Shown here piece after piece: positions 26,050-35,543 of a DNA stretch of 64,000 nt. The notes beneath the pieces were generated by a model. The model searched no databases and was not told the DNA's origin. It saw nothing but the letters and a program-made list of their open reading frames with translations. Source of the DNA: Thermoanaerobaculia bacterium (GTDB taxonomy: Bacteria; Acidobacteriota; Thermoanaerobaculia; Multivoradales; Multivoraceae); NCBI GenBank assembly GCA_022823665.1, contig JAJEHN010000001.1, positions 62,001 to 126,000 on the forward strand, given 5' to 3'. The position numbers and the translations under genes are program-made. How positions within the stretch are numbered: the first letter of the stretch is position 1; each line of letters opens with the position of its first letter.

Positions 26050-26849
26050 CAGAGGATCCTGAAGTCGGTCCAGACGCCCATCGAGCACAACCGGACGTAG
26101 ATGTCGGAGAACGTGACCCAGATCAGGCTGAGCCAGGCCCAGGCCATGTGCTTGCGGTTCAGGCAGGAGACGCAGCGGTAGCAGGCGCTCTGGAACGGCT
26201 TCCCCGCCATCACGTTGCGGAAGCCGCCGATCACGTGGCGCGTCGAGTGGCAGCCCAGCGCGTAGCCGCTCAGCAGCAGCCAGTTGATCAGGAGAACGAA
26301 CGAGCCGATGCCGATGCCGAAGGCGTGGCCGCCGGAAGCCGTCTCGAACTCGAAGGCCCGGTAGACGTCGATCGGGAAGAAGACGAAGATCCAGGCCATC
26401 ATCGCGAACAGGAAGTAGCGGTGGATGTTCTGGACGATCAGCGGAAAGGAGTTCTCGCCCCGGTAGGCGTTGCGCGGCTCGCCGACCGCGCAGGCCGGCG
26501 GATCGGCCCAGAACGCCTTGTAGTACGCGCCGCGGTAGTAGTAGCAGGTGGCGCGGAACCCCAGCGGCAGGATCAGGATGAACAGCGCCGGCGACTGGGG
26601 AACGAAGCTCGGCCACCAGGCCGGGAAGCCCTCGAACCAGGCATGGTGCGAGAGGCCGAAGACCTCGGGCGAGTACAGCGGCGACAGGTAGCCGCCGAAC
26701 ACGTAGTGATCGGCCTGAAGCGCCGCCCAGGTCGCGTAGACGCTCGCGAGCCCCAAGCCCACGACAACGGCGCCCGGCTGCAGCCACCAGGCGTCCTGAC
26801 GCTGGGTTTCACCGAACGATCGCCGCTTCAGCGCGGCGGAGATGGCCAT
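26049..26849 (-). CDS. sdhC: Succinate dehydrogenase membrane anchor (single-subunit, mycobacterial Sdh1-like)
   Basis: The 266-residue protein has five predicted membrane helices, at about 24-45, 85-105, 142-162, 175-198 and 235-256. The gene order anchor-flavoprotein-FeS and the size match mycobacterial Sdh1 (Rv0249c-Rv0248c-Rv0247c), whose SdhC has been described with a membrane-embedded Rieske-type cluster. Here cysteines lie at 102, 120, 200, 223, 226, 229 and 255 with nearby histidines (GCHSTRH, CYRCVSCLNRKH), which fits metal binding. The ATG at 26849 has AGAGGA upstream; a GTG at 26930 would add 27 polar residues and is less likely. It probably hands electrons to menaquinone, which is inference. 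Confidence 0.85.
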   Translation of the reverse strand: MAISAALKRRSFGETQRQDAWWLQPGAVVVGLGLASVYATWAALQADHYVFGGYLSPLYSPEVFGLSHHAWFEGFPAWWPSFVPQSPALFILILPLGFRATCYYYRGAYYKAFWADPPACAVGEPRNAYRGENSFPLIVQNIHRYFLFAMMAWIFVFFPIDVYRAFEFETASGGHAFGIGIGSFVLLINWLLLSGYALGCHSTRHVIGGFRNVMAGKPFQSACYRCVSCLNRKHMAWAWLSLIWVTFSDIYVRLCSMGVWTDFRIL

Positions 26850-27004
26850 CTCGGATTCTGTCCTCTCTGGGTCGCTGGATGGAAGTGCGTGGGTGAGGGC
26901 CGCGGTCGGCCCGGCGGTGATCATAGCCACAAAGCCGAGCCCCTATCGACCCCGGGATCGACGAATGGGCGGGGACGGCACCCTGTGATCGAATCGCGGT
27001 TCAG

Positions 27005-29029
27005 GTGAGCCGCATTCTCGTCTTGTCGACCGTTCTGGCGACCGCCACGGCGCTCCCGGCGCAGGAGCCCGGACAGCCGGATGGCGTCCGGGTGGTGCGC
27101 GCCTACTTCGACGATCCGCTGGTCGCCGCCAGAGCCGTCATGTCGCTCGACGCTCTCGAGTCGGAGTACGAGAAGGGCTACATCGTCCTGCGGGCCACCG
27201 AAGAGGACATCGAAACCGCCCGGCAGGCCGGGATGCGGATCGTCGAAGACGACGACTACGTTTCCGTGGGGCTCCCTTCCGAACCGCCATCCGGGGCCGT
27301 GCAGGGGACGATCGCGGGATTCCCCTGCTACCGCACCGTGGAGGAAACCTACGAGAGTGCGAGAGCGATCGCCCGCGCACATCCGAAACTCGCCACGTGG
27401 AAATGGGCCGGAAGATCATGGAAGAAGAGGCAACGGAGCGCTGACGGCTACACCTTGTACGTGCTGCGCCTTACGAACTCGGCGACGACGGGCAAGAAGC
27501 CGGTCCTCTTCATCACCGCGGCGCTTCACGCCCGGGAGTACACGACCGCCGAACTCGCCCTGCGCTTCGCGGAGCACCTGGTGGAGTCCTACGAGACGGA
27601 TGCCGACGTGCGGTGGCTCCTGGACCACCAGGAAGTCCACCTCATGCTGCAGGCGAATCCGGACGGGAGAAAACGGGCCGAGGAGGGTCTGCTCTGGCGC
27701 AAGAACCACAACACGCGCCACTGCGCCCATTCATGGGCGGGAGTCGATCTGAACCGCAACTTCGACTTCAAGTGGGGAGACTCGGGCTCCAGCACGAACG
27801 AGTGCAGCATCGTCTACCGGGGCCTGTCGGCGGCCTCCGAGCCCGAAACGCAGGCGATCCAGAACTACATGGAGAGGCTGTTTCCCGACGCCCGTGGACC
27901 GGGCGACCGCGATGCGGCGTCAAGCGGCACCTCGGGAGTCGTCCTCGACATTCATAGCCATGGGCGTCTCATCCTCTGGCCCTGGGGCCCCGTTTACGAC
28001 CCGGCGCCGAACGGCACGGCGCTCCAGACCCTGGGCCGGAAGCTCGCGTACTTCAACGGCTACAGGCCGCTTCAGGCGATCGGGCTCTACCCGGTAACGG
28101 GCGCCACCGAGGACTACGGCTACGGCGTTCTCGGCCGCGCCTCCTTTACCTACGAACTCGGCACGACGTTCTTCCAGGACTGCAGCCGATTCGAGAACTC
28201 GATTCTGGACGAGAACCTGGAGTCCCTTCTCTATGCCTTCAAGGTGGCGAGGACGCCGTATCGGACTCCGGCCGGCCCCGACGTTCGCGATCTGAGTCTG
28301 AGCGACGGCGCGTCGACGACCGGCGTCGCCGCCGGAACCGCGGTCGCCCTGTCGGCAACCTTCGACGACACCCGCTACGAGAACAGCAACGGCTTCGAAC
28401 CCACGCAGAACATCGCGGCCGGACAGTACTACGTTGACGTGCCGCCCTGGGCCTGGCGAAGAACCGCGAACGCCATGCACGCCTCCGATGGGGCCTTCGA
28501 CAACCGCACGGAGGGCGCAACCGCGATCATCGATACGACCGGCCTGAGTGCCGGCAGGCATACCGTCTTCGTGCGGGCGAAGGACACCGACGGCAACTGG
28601 GGCGCGATCAGCGCGATCTTCCTGGTCGTCCAGGCGGCCGACGACCCGGGAAGCGGCGAAGACGTCGGTTGTGCGGCGGACGGGAAGACCGTCTGTCTCC
28701 ACTACGGCCGCTACGAGGTACGAGTCACCTGGCTGGCCGCGAACGGCGCGACCGGAGACGCAACGGCGGCCACCCCCGCGACGCAGGACGCGGGCCTGTT
28801 CTGGTTCTTCGACCCGGACAACTGGGAAGTCCTGATCAAGGTGCTGGACGGCTGCGCCCTGAACGATCACGTCTGGGTGTACGGCGCCTCGACGACGGAC
28901 CTCGGCTACATCATTCGCGTGACCGACACCGCGACCGGCGTCGAGAGGGAGTACCGGAACGAACCGGGCATGCCGGCCTCGGCGATCACCGACGCGACAG
29001 CCTTCCCGGACGCCTGCCGCCCGCCGTAG
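27005..29029 (+). CDS. Secreted M14 zinc carboxypeptidase with C-terminal accessory domain
   Basis: The 674-residue exported peptidase has a signal peptide (RILVLSTVLATATALPAQ) and a propeptide-like region to about residue 105. The M14 domain follows at 106-410. The zinc ligands are H175 and E178 in HAREYT, and H318 in DIHSH. The substrate Arg is in GVDLNRNF, and the catalytic E385 is in TYELGTTFF. An Ig-like stretch follows at about 420-545. The last 121 residues (554-674) form a domain with a Cys-rich start and GLFWFFDP and IKVLDG motifs, also present in the secreted spondin protein at 35544-36911. The start is GTG, diverging from sdhC. It probably digests extracellular protein. Confidence 0.9.
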   Translation: MSRILVLSTVLATATALPAQEPGQPDGVRVVRAYFDDPLVAARAVMSLDALESEYEKGYIVLRATEEDIETARQAGMRIVEDDDYVSVGLPSEPPSGAVQGTIAGFPCYRTVEETYESARAIARAHPKLATWKWAGRSWKKRQRSADGYTLYVLRLTNSATTGKKPVLFITAALHAREYTTAELALRFAEHLVESYETDADVRWLLDHQEVHLMLQANPDGRKRAEEGLLWRKNHNTRHCAHSWAGVDLNRNFDFKWGDSGSSTNECSIVYRGLSAASEPETQAIQNYMERLFPDARGPGDRDAASSGTSGVVLDIHSHGRLILWPWGPVYDPAPNGTALQTLGRKLAYFNGYRPLQAIGLYPVTGATEDYGYGVLGRASFTYELGTTFFQDCSRFENSILDENLESLLYAFKVARTPYRTPAGPDVRDLSLSDGASTTGVAAGTAVALSATFDDTRYENSNGFEPTQNIAAGQYYVDVPPWAWRRTANAMHASDGAFDNRTEGATAIIDTTGLSAGRHTVFVRAKDTDGNWGAISAIFLVVQAADDPGSGEDVGCAADGKTVCLHYGRYEVRVTWLAANGATGDATAATPATQDAGLFWFFDPDNWEVLIKVLDGCALNDHVWVYGASTTDLGYIIRVTDTATGVEREYRNEPGMPASAITDATAFPDACRPP

Positions 29030-29042
29030 ACGCGGGCCCCAT

Positions 29043-29057
29043 GGAGACGCGGTCTCC
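29043..29057. terminator. Small hairpin between convergent genes (possible terminator)
   Basis: GGAGAC (29043-29048) and GTCTCC (29052-29057) flank a 3-base loop between the convergent carboxypeptidase and MATE genes. The stem is G+C-rich but no T-run follows on either strand, so it is at best a weak or Rho-assisted terminator. Confidence 0.3.
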
Positions 29058-29081
29058 GCGCCGCCCGACCGCCGGATCGCC

Positions 29082-30503
29082 TCAGAGAGCCGGCGAGGAG
29101 CGGAGGTCGTCCATCTCGGACACCTTCGCCGTCGCGCCGCCGGCCTCCCGTTCCGCATCGAGCAGCGAGGCGCCGCGTTCGATCCAGGTCCGGCCGCGCA
29201 CCCGGACGGCGAGCAGGCCGGCGAGCAGCGCCACGTGGACGATGAAGCAGCTCCAGGCGCCGATCAGGCCCCAGTTCCGCGTGGCGAAGAACACGAGCGG
29301 CACGAAGACGAGCCAGGCCACGCCGATGTTCACGACCATCGGGTAGGTCGTGTCGCCGGCGCCCCGCAACGCGCCGGAGTAGATGTTGAACGGCAGCTCG
29401 AAGACCAGGCACAGGGTGGCGATGAGAAAGAGCGGCCGGGCGTACGGCAGGAGCGCGGCGAGATCGCCCGCCTCCCGCGCGAACAACTGCATCAGCCACC
29501 CGGGGAAGCCGACGTAGATGATGGCCATGACCGCCATCGCCCCGTAGCCCAGCCACATCACGCGACCCACGACGACGCGTACGTCGTCAAGCTGCCTGGC
29601 GCCCAGACACTGTCCGACCAGCGTCGTGCAACCGACGGCCAGGGCAACGGCGAGCATGAAGGAGACGGACCAGGCGTGAATCACGGCGTTCGTGGCCGCC
29701 ATCTCCGCGTCGCCCAGGTTCGCCACGAGGGCCGTGAAGACGCTGATTCCGCCCATCTCCATGAACACCTGGACACCGATCGGCAGGCTGACGCGGAGCA
29801 TCTGGCCGAGCAGGGCCGCCTCCGGCGGCCGGGGACGGGTGGCGCCGTAGTCGCGCCCCATCTTCGTCGCCAGCACTCCGGCCAGCAGGCCGACCGCGAC
29901 GAGAAACTGCGCGATCACCGTACCGACCGCGGTGCCCGCGGCGCCGAGCTCCGGGAAGCCCCAGACGCCGAAGATGAGCAGGTAGTTCAGTCCGCAGTTC
30001 AGGGCCAGTTGGATCAGCCCCGCGAACATGGGCACCTCGGTGCGTCCGAGTCCCCGGTAGTAGTTCTCCGCGACGAGGAAGATCATCAACCCCACCGCGG
30101 CCCCCAGCCGCACCTCCGTGTAGTCCGTGGCGATCGCCTGGACCTCCGCCGACGCCCCCATGACGCGGAACGCCCAGCCGGAGAGCGGCGCCGCGAGCAG
30201 GACGGCGACACCCGCGCCGGCGGCCAAGTAGAGACCCTGCCAGAAGGCCACGCCGACCCGGTCCTTCTTGCCGGCGCCGAAGAACTGGGCGACGAACGTG
30301 TTCACGCCCTGGAGCAGGCCGACGAAGAAGCCCAGCAGCCACCAGGAGATGATCGCGCCCAGGCCGACCCCGGCCAGGGCGACGACGCCCAGCCGGCCGA
30401 CCATCATCGCGTCGATCAGGCCCATCGCCGTGTGCGTCATCTGCGTGATGACGACCGGACCGGCCAGCGCGAGAATGCGCCGATAGGAGATGTCGATGGT
30501 CAT
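29082..30503 (-). CDS. MATE family efflux transporter
   Basis: This 473-residue inner-membrane protein has about twelve hydrophobic helices. The MATE halves are recognisable: LAGPVVITQMTHTAMGLIDAMMVGRLGVVALAGVGLG in the first and GGISVFTALVANLGDAEMAATNAVIHAWSVSFMLAVALAVGCTTLVGQCLGARQ in the second. The family exports drugs or metabolites in exchange for Na+ or H+; the NorM-like spacing is ordinary. It starts 3 bases after the DUF72 gene and is probably part of the rpoD-DUF72-MATE unit. Confidence 0.92.
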   Translation of the reverse strand: MTIDISYRRILALAGPVVITQMTHTAMGLIDAMMVGRLGVVALAGVGLGAIISWWLLGFFVGLLQGVNTFVAQFFGAGKKDRVGVAFWQGLYLAAGAGVAVLLAAPLSGWAFRVMGASAEVQAIATDYTEVRLGAAVGLMIFLVAENYYRGLGRTEVPMFAGLIQLALNCGLNYLLIFGVWGFPELGAAGTAVGTVIAQFLVAVGLLAGVLATKMGRDYGATRPRPPEAALLGQMLRVSLPIGVQVFMEMGGISVFTALVANLGDAEMAATNAVIHAWSVSFMLAVALAVGCTTLVGQCLGARQLDDVRVVVGRVMWLGYGAMAVMAIIYVGFPGWLMQLFAREAGDLAALLPYARPLFLIATLCLVFELPFNIYSGALRGAGDTTYPMVVNIGVAWLVFVPLVFFATRNWGLIGAWSCFIVHVALLAGLLAVRVRGRTWIERGASLLDAEREAGGATAKVSEMDDLRSSPAL

Positions 30504-30506
30504 GGT

Positions 30507-31211
30507 TCAGGATTCCGCGAGCAGGGCTTCGAACCGCGCCGCCATGCGCGGTCCCGCCCCTTCGTCTTCGTGCTTGAAGAAGACGTAGGTTTCCCGCCAG
30601 GGTTGCGGCCGGATCCTGTCGGCCCAGGAGCGTAGCGCCGCCTCGTCGTAGTCCTCGCGGCGGAGCCGAAGATAGCCGAAGTCCGCGGTCGCCTGAAGCG
30701 GCGCGTCGTGGTCGCCTCCCGCGTCGGCGACGCACAGGGCGGCGCCGGCCTCCTCGAGCAACGCGAACACGGCATCGTCGAACCAGCTCGCGTGCCGGAA
30801 CTCGAACGCCGCCCGCAGCCCCGCCGGCAGCCGCCCGAGGAACGCAGCAAGGCGATCGTCGTCTCGCCTGAGATACGGCGGCAACTGGAACAGGAACGGG
30901 CCGAGCTGCTCGCCCAGCACCTTCGCGGTGTCGAAGAGGTATTCGACCGAATCGTCGGCATCCCTGAGCCGCTGGTGGTGAGTGATCCGGCGCGAGGCCT
31001 TCAGCACAAAGCGGAAGCTCTCCGGAACCGAGTCACGCCAGCGCTCCAGCATGTCGGCCTTCGGCATGCGGTAGAAGGTGTTGTTGATCTCCACCGCGCC
31101 GAGCTTCCCGGCGTAGAACGAGAGCATGTCCGGGCGCTTCGTCCCTGACGGGTAGAAGTGCCCCTCCCAGGCGGGATACGAGAACCCGCTCGTGCCGGTG
31201 CGGACCCGCAT
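30507..31211 (-). CDS. DUF72 family protein (YecE-like)
   Basis: The 234-residue product is a TIM-barrel-like DUF72 protein: VRTGTSGFSYPAWEGHFYPSGTKRPDMLSFYAGKLGAVEINNTFYRMP, then FRFVLKASRRITHHQRLRD and LFQLPPYLRRDDDRLAAFLG. The length is full for the family and the function is unknown. The ATG at 31211 begins the family consensus. It lies between rpoD (41 bases upstream) and the MATE gene (3 bases downstream). Confidence 0.9.
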   Translation of the reverse strand: MRVRTGTSGFSYPAWEGHFYPSGTKRPDMLSFYAGKLGAVEINNTFYRMPKADMLERWRDSVPESFRFVLKASRRITHHQRLRDADDSVEYLFDTAKVLGEQLGPFLFQLPPYLRRDDDRLAAFLGRLPAGLRAAFEFRHASWFDDAVFALLEEAGAALCVADAGGDHDAPLQATADFGYLRLRREDYDEAALRSWADRIRPQPWRETYVFFKHEDEGAGPRMAARFEALLAES

Positions 31212-31252
31212 CGCTGACAGTCTGCCGGGTTGAGCCGCGAAGGGCCGGGCCG

Positions 31253-32977
31253 CTAGGCGCCGTCGTCGAGGAACGGGCGCAGCTTCTGCGCCCAGTCCGG
31301 GTGCCGGAGCTTGCGCAGCGCCTTGGACTCGATCTGCCGGATGCGTTCGCGGGTGACGTTGAACGACTTCCCGACCTCCTCCAGGGTGTGCTCCGAGCCC
31401 TCGCCGACGCCGAAGCGCATCCGCAGCACGAGTTCCTCGCGGGGCGAGAGAGAACGCAGCACGTTGCCGGTCTGCTCGCGCAGGTTGGAGGAGATGACTT
31501 CGTCGATCGGCGACGGCGAGTTCTTGTCCTCGATGAAGTCGCCGAGGTGGGAATCCTCCTCTTCTCCGACCGGGGTCTCGAGCGACACCGGCGCCTGCGC
31601 GATCTTCATGATCTTGCGCACCTTGGAAGCGGGAAGGTCCATGTGTTCGCCGATCTCCTCGGCGGTCGGTTCGCGCCCCAGCTCCTGCACCAGCGACCGC
31701 GACGTGCGGGTCAGCTTGTTGATGTTCTCGATCATGTGAACCGGGATGCGGATCGTCCGCGACTGGTCGGCGATCGCCCGCGCCACCGCCTGGCGGATCC
31801 ACCAGGTGGCGTAGGTCGAGAACTTGTAGCCGCGGCGGTACTCGAACTTCTCGACCGCCTTCATCAGGCCGATGTTCCCCTCCTGGATCAGGTCCAGGAA
31901 CTGGAGGCCCCGGTTCGTGTACTTCTTGGCGATCGAGACGACCAGGCGCAGGTTCGACATGATGAGCTGCTCCTTGGCGCGCTCGCTCAACGCCTCGCCG
32001 CGCTTGACCTTGGCCACCATCGCCCGCAGCTCTCCCTGCTTGACGAAGTGGCGCAACTCGAGCTTCCGTACCTCTTCGCGGTACTTCTGGATGCGCCGGC
32101 GGTGCAGCGCCCTGAGCTCCTCGTTGTTCTCGCGCTCGAGCGCCACCTGGGCCCGGCTGATGTCGCGCTCGCTGCGCCGGAACCGGTTGTCGATCAACTT
32201 GACGAGGTCGACCACCCGATTGCGGTCCGGCCCGGTGAAGCCCAGCTCCACGATCAGGGCGGAGGCGCGCTCCTCCAGGCGGTCGATGTCCCGCGCGATC
32301 TCCTGGAAGCGGTCGCCGCGGGGGCTGTAGCGCTTCTGCCGGCGCCGGGTGCGATCGAGTTCCTCTTCCAGCTCCTGCATTTTCTCGAACACGCCGACGC
32401 GCTTGGCGATCCGCTTGTGGCCGTTCTGGTCCAGCAGGGAGATGGGATGTTCGATCTCCACCAACTGGGAAAGAGGCTTCGCGTTCTTGCGATCCGCGAG
32501 CTCGGTCATCGCCAGCAGCCGGGTCATCAGGTCGGCGTTCCGGGCCATCGCCTGGAAGATGAGCCATTCGCCGTCCTCGAGCGCGCGCGCGATCTCGACC
32601 TCGCCGTCGCGGTCCAGCAGCGGGACGGTGCTCATCTCCCGCAGGTACATCCGCACCGGATCGCTGGTGTTCAGCGGCTCGGTGACGGTCGGCGTCGCGG
32701 GATCCTCGTCCGCCTTCTCGATCTCGAGCGTGACCGTCTCGTCGAGATTCGCCACGTACCAGCCCGGCCGCCGGATCACGCCGACCCGCAACTCGCGCAA
32801 GCGGTCGTAGAGTTCGTTGATCTCGGCCTCGACGCCGACCATGTCGGCCGGCATCATGTCGTTGATCTCGTCGTTGAGGAGATACGTCTTCGCCTTCCCC
32901 AACTCGAAGAGCTGGCGAATGGACGAGTACCTCGCCTCGAGGGGCTTGTTCACGTCCTTGACTGCGGCAACTGCCAT
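31253..32977 (-). CDS. rpoD: RNA polymerase primary sigma factor (sigma-70)
   Basis: The 574-residue group 1 sigma factor has a recognisable region 1.2 ([29 protein letters not shown]), a non-conserved insert of about 190 residues, and region 2 ([61 protein letters not shown]). Region 3 follows, then region 4 with the -35-binding helix ([29 protein letters not shown]). It directs RNA polymerase to housekeeping promoters. The ATG at 32977 with GGAG 8 bases upstream is preferred over a TTG eight codons earlier. dnaG and rpsU, often adjacent in other bacteria, are absent here. Confidence 0.96.
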   Translation of the reverse strand: MAVAAVKDVNKPLEARYSSIRQLFELGKAKTYLLNDEINDMMPADMVGVEAEINELYDRLRELRVGVIRRPGWYVANLDETVTLEIEKADEDPATPTVTEPLNTSDPVRMYLREMSTVPLLDRDGEVEIARALEDGEWLIFQAMARNADLMTRLLAMTELADRKNAKPLSQLVEIEHPISLLDQNGHKRIAKRVGVFEKMQELEEELDRTRRRQKRYSPRGDRFQEIARDIDRLEERASALIVELGFTGPDRNRVVDLVKLIDNRFRRSERDISRAQVALERENNEELRALHRRRIQKYREEVRKLELRHFVKQGELRAMVAKVKRGEALSERAKEQLIMSNLRLVVSIAKKYTNRGLQFLDLIQEGNIGLMKAVEKFEYRRGYKFSTYATWWIRQAVARAIADQSRTIRIPVHMIENINKLTRTSRSLVQELGREPTAEEIGEHMDLPASKVRKIMKIAQAPVSLETPVGEEEDSHLGDFIEDKNSPSPIDEVISSNLREQTGNVLRSLSPREELVLRMRFGVGEGSEHTLEEVGKSFNVTRERIRQIESKALRKLRHPDWAQKLRPFLDDGA

Positions 32978-33126
32978 CTTCGGTCTCCAGGTAAGGGCCA
33001 AGCAGAGGGAAACTCAGCGGCGGCGGCGTCGAGAGCCGTCCATGTCGATCTCAACCCGCACACTTCCCCGCCCGCCGAGAGAGTGCCTCAGCGAACCGGG
33101 ATACGTTGAGCGCCAACAGGCGCACA

Positions 33127-33135
33127 AGTGTAGCA
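33127..33135 (-). promoter_or_regulatory. Possible extended -10 of the rpoD promoter
   Basis: Reading toward rpoD, TGCTACACT matches an extended -10 (TGnTAnnnT) about 150 bases before the start codon. No convincing -35 lies at the right spacing. The rest of the interval between rpoD and the RHH gene (32978-33202) shows no other feature that I can support. Confidence 0.3.
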
Positions 33136-33202
33136 GTATGAAGACGATCAACCACCCCGTTGTGTTTCGCTCCGGGTTGTCCGCTCATGCCTTCCGGGGC
33201 GC

Positions 33203-33397
33203 CTATGGGGCATCGCGTCCGTCCTTCTCAAACGTCGCGGTCTTCGCGGTTCTTCCCCGCGCCCGCAACGCCTCGCGGAGCAGGTACTCGATCTGCCCGT
33301 TGACGCTCCGCAGTTCCGCAGCCGCGAGCCGCTGAAGTTCCTCGAACACGGCGAAGTCGAGGCGCAGGAGGAACGCCTTGCGGGGAGGGGCCGCCAC
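33203..33397 (-). CDS. Small ribbon-helix-helix (Arc-like) DNA-binding protein
   Basis: The 64-residue protein reads PRKAFLLRLDFAVFEELQRLAAAELRSVNGQIEYLLREAL, a textbook beta strand followed by two helices of the Arc/MetJ class. It has a GTG start with AAGGA about 9 bases upstream. It lies 18 bases downstream of the SPFH gene on the same strand. I recall the same pairing in other high-G+C bacteria. Whether it represses its own operon or simply accompanies the SPFH protein is not known; a palindrome at 34356-34385 is a candidate target. Confidence 0.8.
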   Translation of the reverse strand: MAAPPRKAFLLRLDFAVFEELQRLAAAELRSVNGQIEYLLREALRARGRTAKTATFEKDGRDAP

Positions 33398-33415
33398 CGT
33401 ACAGCGTCCTTCCGC

Positions 33416-34303
33416 CTACGGATAGAGCGTGCCGGTGTTCACGACCGGCTGGGTGTGGCGGTCGCTGCACAGCACGGCCAGCAGGTTGCTGACCATCGCG
33501 GCCTTCCGCTCGTCGTCAAGGTGCACGACGTCCTTCTCGCTCAGCATGTTCAGCGCCTGCTCCACCATGCCCACCGCGCCATCGACGATCTGGGCTCGCG
33601 CTGCGACCACTGCCGCGGCCTGCTGGCGCTGCAGCATCGCGGCGGCGATCTCCGCGGCGTAGGCCAGGTGGCTGATCCGGGCCTCGATCACCTCGACACC
33701 GGCGGTCGCCAGCCGCTCCTGGACCTCGCCGCGGAGACGCTCGGAGATTTCGGCGGTGTGGTGCGAAAGGGACACTTCGCCCTCGCTGTGCGCGTCATAG
33801 GGGTAGCCCGTCGCCATGTTGCGCAGCGCCGCCTCGCTCTGAACCTGCACGTAGTCCTCATAGTCGTCGACGTTGAAGAGCGCCTCGGCGCTGTCGGTGA
33901 CCCGCCAGACGACGACCGCGCCGATCTCGATCGGGTTCCCGGCATTGTCGTTCACCTTCAGCTTGCCCGTCTCGAAGTTCCGGGTGCGTACGGACACGCG
34001 GCGTTTGCTCAGGAACGGGTTGGCCCAGCGAAGCCCCGTATCGTAGACGCTGCCCTGGTACGAACCGAAGAGCTGGAGGACCTTCGCCTCGTTCGGATGG
34101 ACCATGAACAGCCCGAACATCAGGAAGATGAGAACGGGAATGCACAGCGCGCAGAAGATCACGGCGGGGATGACCTGCCAGATCCCGAAGACGGCGACCC
34201 CGGCAACGGCGAGAAGGATGAAGAGGATGAGCAGGCACAGCATGCCAACGCCCGACGCGACCGAGAGACGCGTCTCCCGATGCTCTACCATCTGTTGTTC
34301 CAT
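33416..34303 (-). CDS. SPFH / Band 7 domain membrane protein
   Basis: The 295-residue protein has two N-terminal membrane helices at about 14-36 and 41-66. An SPFH domain follows: [70 protein letters not shown] coiled-coil-prone segment ([29 protein letters not shown]) comes next. The family (flotillin, HflK/C, QmcA) scaffolds membrane microdomains and modulates proteases. The ATG at 34303 has AAGGGAG upstream; 75 further upstream codons are rejected because they cross the divergent gene. It is co-transcribed with the small RHH gene. Confidence 0.9.
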   Translation of the reverse strand: MEQQMVEHRETRLSVASGVGMLCLLILFILLAVAGVAVFGIWQVIPAVIFCALCIPVLIFLMFGLFMVHPNEAKVLQLFGSYQGSVYDTGLRWANPFLSKRRVSVRTRNFETGKLKVNDNAGNPIEIGAVVVWRVTDSAEALFNVDDYEDYVQVQSEAALRNMATGYPYDAHSEGEVSLSHHTAEISERLRGEVQERLATAGVEVIEARISHLAYAAEIAAAMLQRQQAAAVVAARAQIVDGAVGMVEQALNMLSEKDVVHLDDERKAAMVSNLLAVLCSDRHTQPVVNTGTLYP

Positions 34304-34355
34304 TTTCTGGTGACTCCCTTGATCACGCGGCCGACGAGGCGACCGCTGTTGGTTT

Positions 34356-34385
34356 CGATATGGAAGTGATATCACACTTATATCG
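34356..34385. promoter_or_regulatory. 30-bp imperfect palindrome, probable operator between SPFH and kinase genes
   Basis: The centre is a perfect 10-bp palindrome, GTGATATCAC (34366-34375). The outer arms CGATAT (34356-34361) and ATATCG (34380-34385) are also complementary; only the four bases between arm and core differ. The site is A/T-rich within a G+C-rich region, 53 bases upstream of the SPFH start and 33 bases upstream of the divergent kinase start. A dimer or tetramer of an RHH protein would suit this layout. Confidence 0.6.
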
Positions 34386-34418
34386 CACCCGCCAACCGGT
34401 CGGCCGGCCGACCCTGTC

Positions 34419-35543
34419 GTGAAAGCAACCGGACAGGACGATCCCGAGGCGGTCCTGCGCATCGCGGAGCGCTTCCGCATCGAGGGCCGGTCAACCGCGG
34501 CGGTTGAGCTGCGCGCGGGCCACATCAACGACTCCTACGTCGTCTCCACCGCGAGCGGCAGCCGCTACCTGCTGCAGCGGATCAACGGCTACGTGTTCCC
34601 GAATCCGGCTCAGGTCATGGCGAACATCGTCCGGATCACGCGCCACCTCGAGCGCAAGCTCGGCCCGGGCAGCGGCCGGCGTCGGCTGACTCTGGTTCCC
34701 GCTGCGAACGGCGAGATGTGGTTCGAAACGACGGCGCCGGACCGTCGAGCCGACTGGTGGCGGATGTACGAGCTGATCGAGGACACGACGACCGTACTCC
34801 GGGCGTCGACGCCGGAGCAGGTCTTCCTCGCCGCACAGGCGTTCGGCCGGTTCGAGACGCAGTTCGTCGATCTCCCTTCACCGCCGCTGCACGAGACGAT
34901 TCCCGGCTTCCACGACACGCTGAACCGCTTCGAGACGTTTGACCGGGCGCTGGCCACGGCAAGCGCTTCGGCCGCCGGCAACGCCAGGCGCCGGCAGGCC
35001 GACGCCGAGATCCGGTCGGTCGCCGCCCACCGCGAACTGGCTGGCCGGTTGAGCGTCGGCGCGGCTCACGAGCTGCCGCGGCGGACCGTCCACAACGATT
35101 GCAAGATCAGCAACATCCTGTTCGACCGGGAAACCGGCGAAGCGCTCTGCGTCGTCGATCTGGACACGACGATGCCCGGACTGGCCGCCTGCGATTTCGG
35201 AGACATGGTCCGGTCGATGGGGCACCGAGCCGAAGAGGATGCCCGTGAAACCGACGGGGCGCGAGTCGACGTGGAGCTGTTCGCCGCCCTGGCTCAGGGC
35301 TACCTGGACGGCGCGAGTTTTCTGACCGAGGCGGAACGTCGCAGCCTGGTCGACGGCGCCGTGGTGCTGACGCTCGAGCAGGCCGTGCGCTTCCTCACCG
35401 ACCACCTGGATGGCGACGTCTACTTCCGGGTCGAGCGGCCCGGCCAGAATCTGGACCGCTGCCGGGTGCAACTGGCCCTGCTCGAGTCACTGCTGGCGCG
35501 TGACACGGACCTGCGCGGAATCGTCGGAGGCCCGACCACGTAG
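34419..35543 (+). CDS. Phosphotransferase family sugar kinase, N-acetylhexosamine 1-kinase-like
   Basis: The 374-residue protein has the APH kinase fold. The order is [27 protein letters not shown] for the nucleotide lid, then the catalytic loop [11 protein letters not shown] at about residue 225, and the metal Asp in [22 protein letters not shown] at about 246. The phrases HNDCKISN and DLDTxMPG are closer to NahK of bifidobacteria than to aminoglycoside kinases, so phosphorylation of GlcNAc or GalNAc is a reasonable guess. The start is GTG. It is divergent from the SPFH operon with a shared palindromic region. Its C-terminus ends one base before the convergent spondin gene. Confidence 0.82.
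   Translation: MKATGQDDPEAVLRIAERFRIEGRSTAAVELRAGHINDSYVVSTASGSRYLLQRINGYVFPNPAQVMANIVRITRHLERKLGPGSGRRRLTLVPAANGEMWFETTAPDRRADWWRMYELIEDTTTVLRASTPEQVFLAAQAFGRFETQFVDLPSPPLHETIPGFHDTLNRFETFDRALATASASAAGNARRRQADAEIRSVAAHRELAGRLSVGAAHELPRRTVHNDCKISNILFDRETGEALCVVDLDTTMPGLAACDFGDMVRSMGHRAEEDARETDGARVDVELFAALAQGYLDGASFLTEAERRSLVDGAVVLTLEQAVRFLTDHLDGDVYFRVERPGQNLDRCRVQLALLESLLARDTDLRGIVGGPTT

Noticed and set aside
24241..26787. An 848-codon reading for sdhA
   Set aside because: The first 246 codons are a shadow of sdhC. The flavoprotein starts at 26049 with the FAD-binding motif.
31253..33001. TTG start for rpoD eight codons upstream
   Set aside because: The ATG at 32977 has a well-spaced GGAG, and the extra residues do not match the family.
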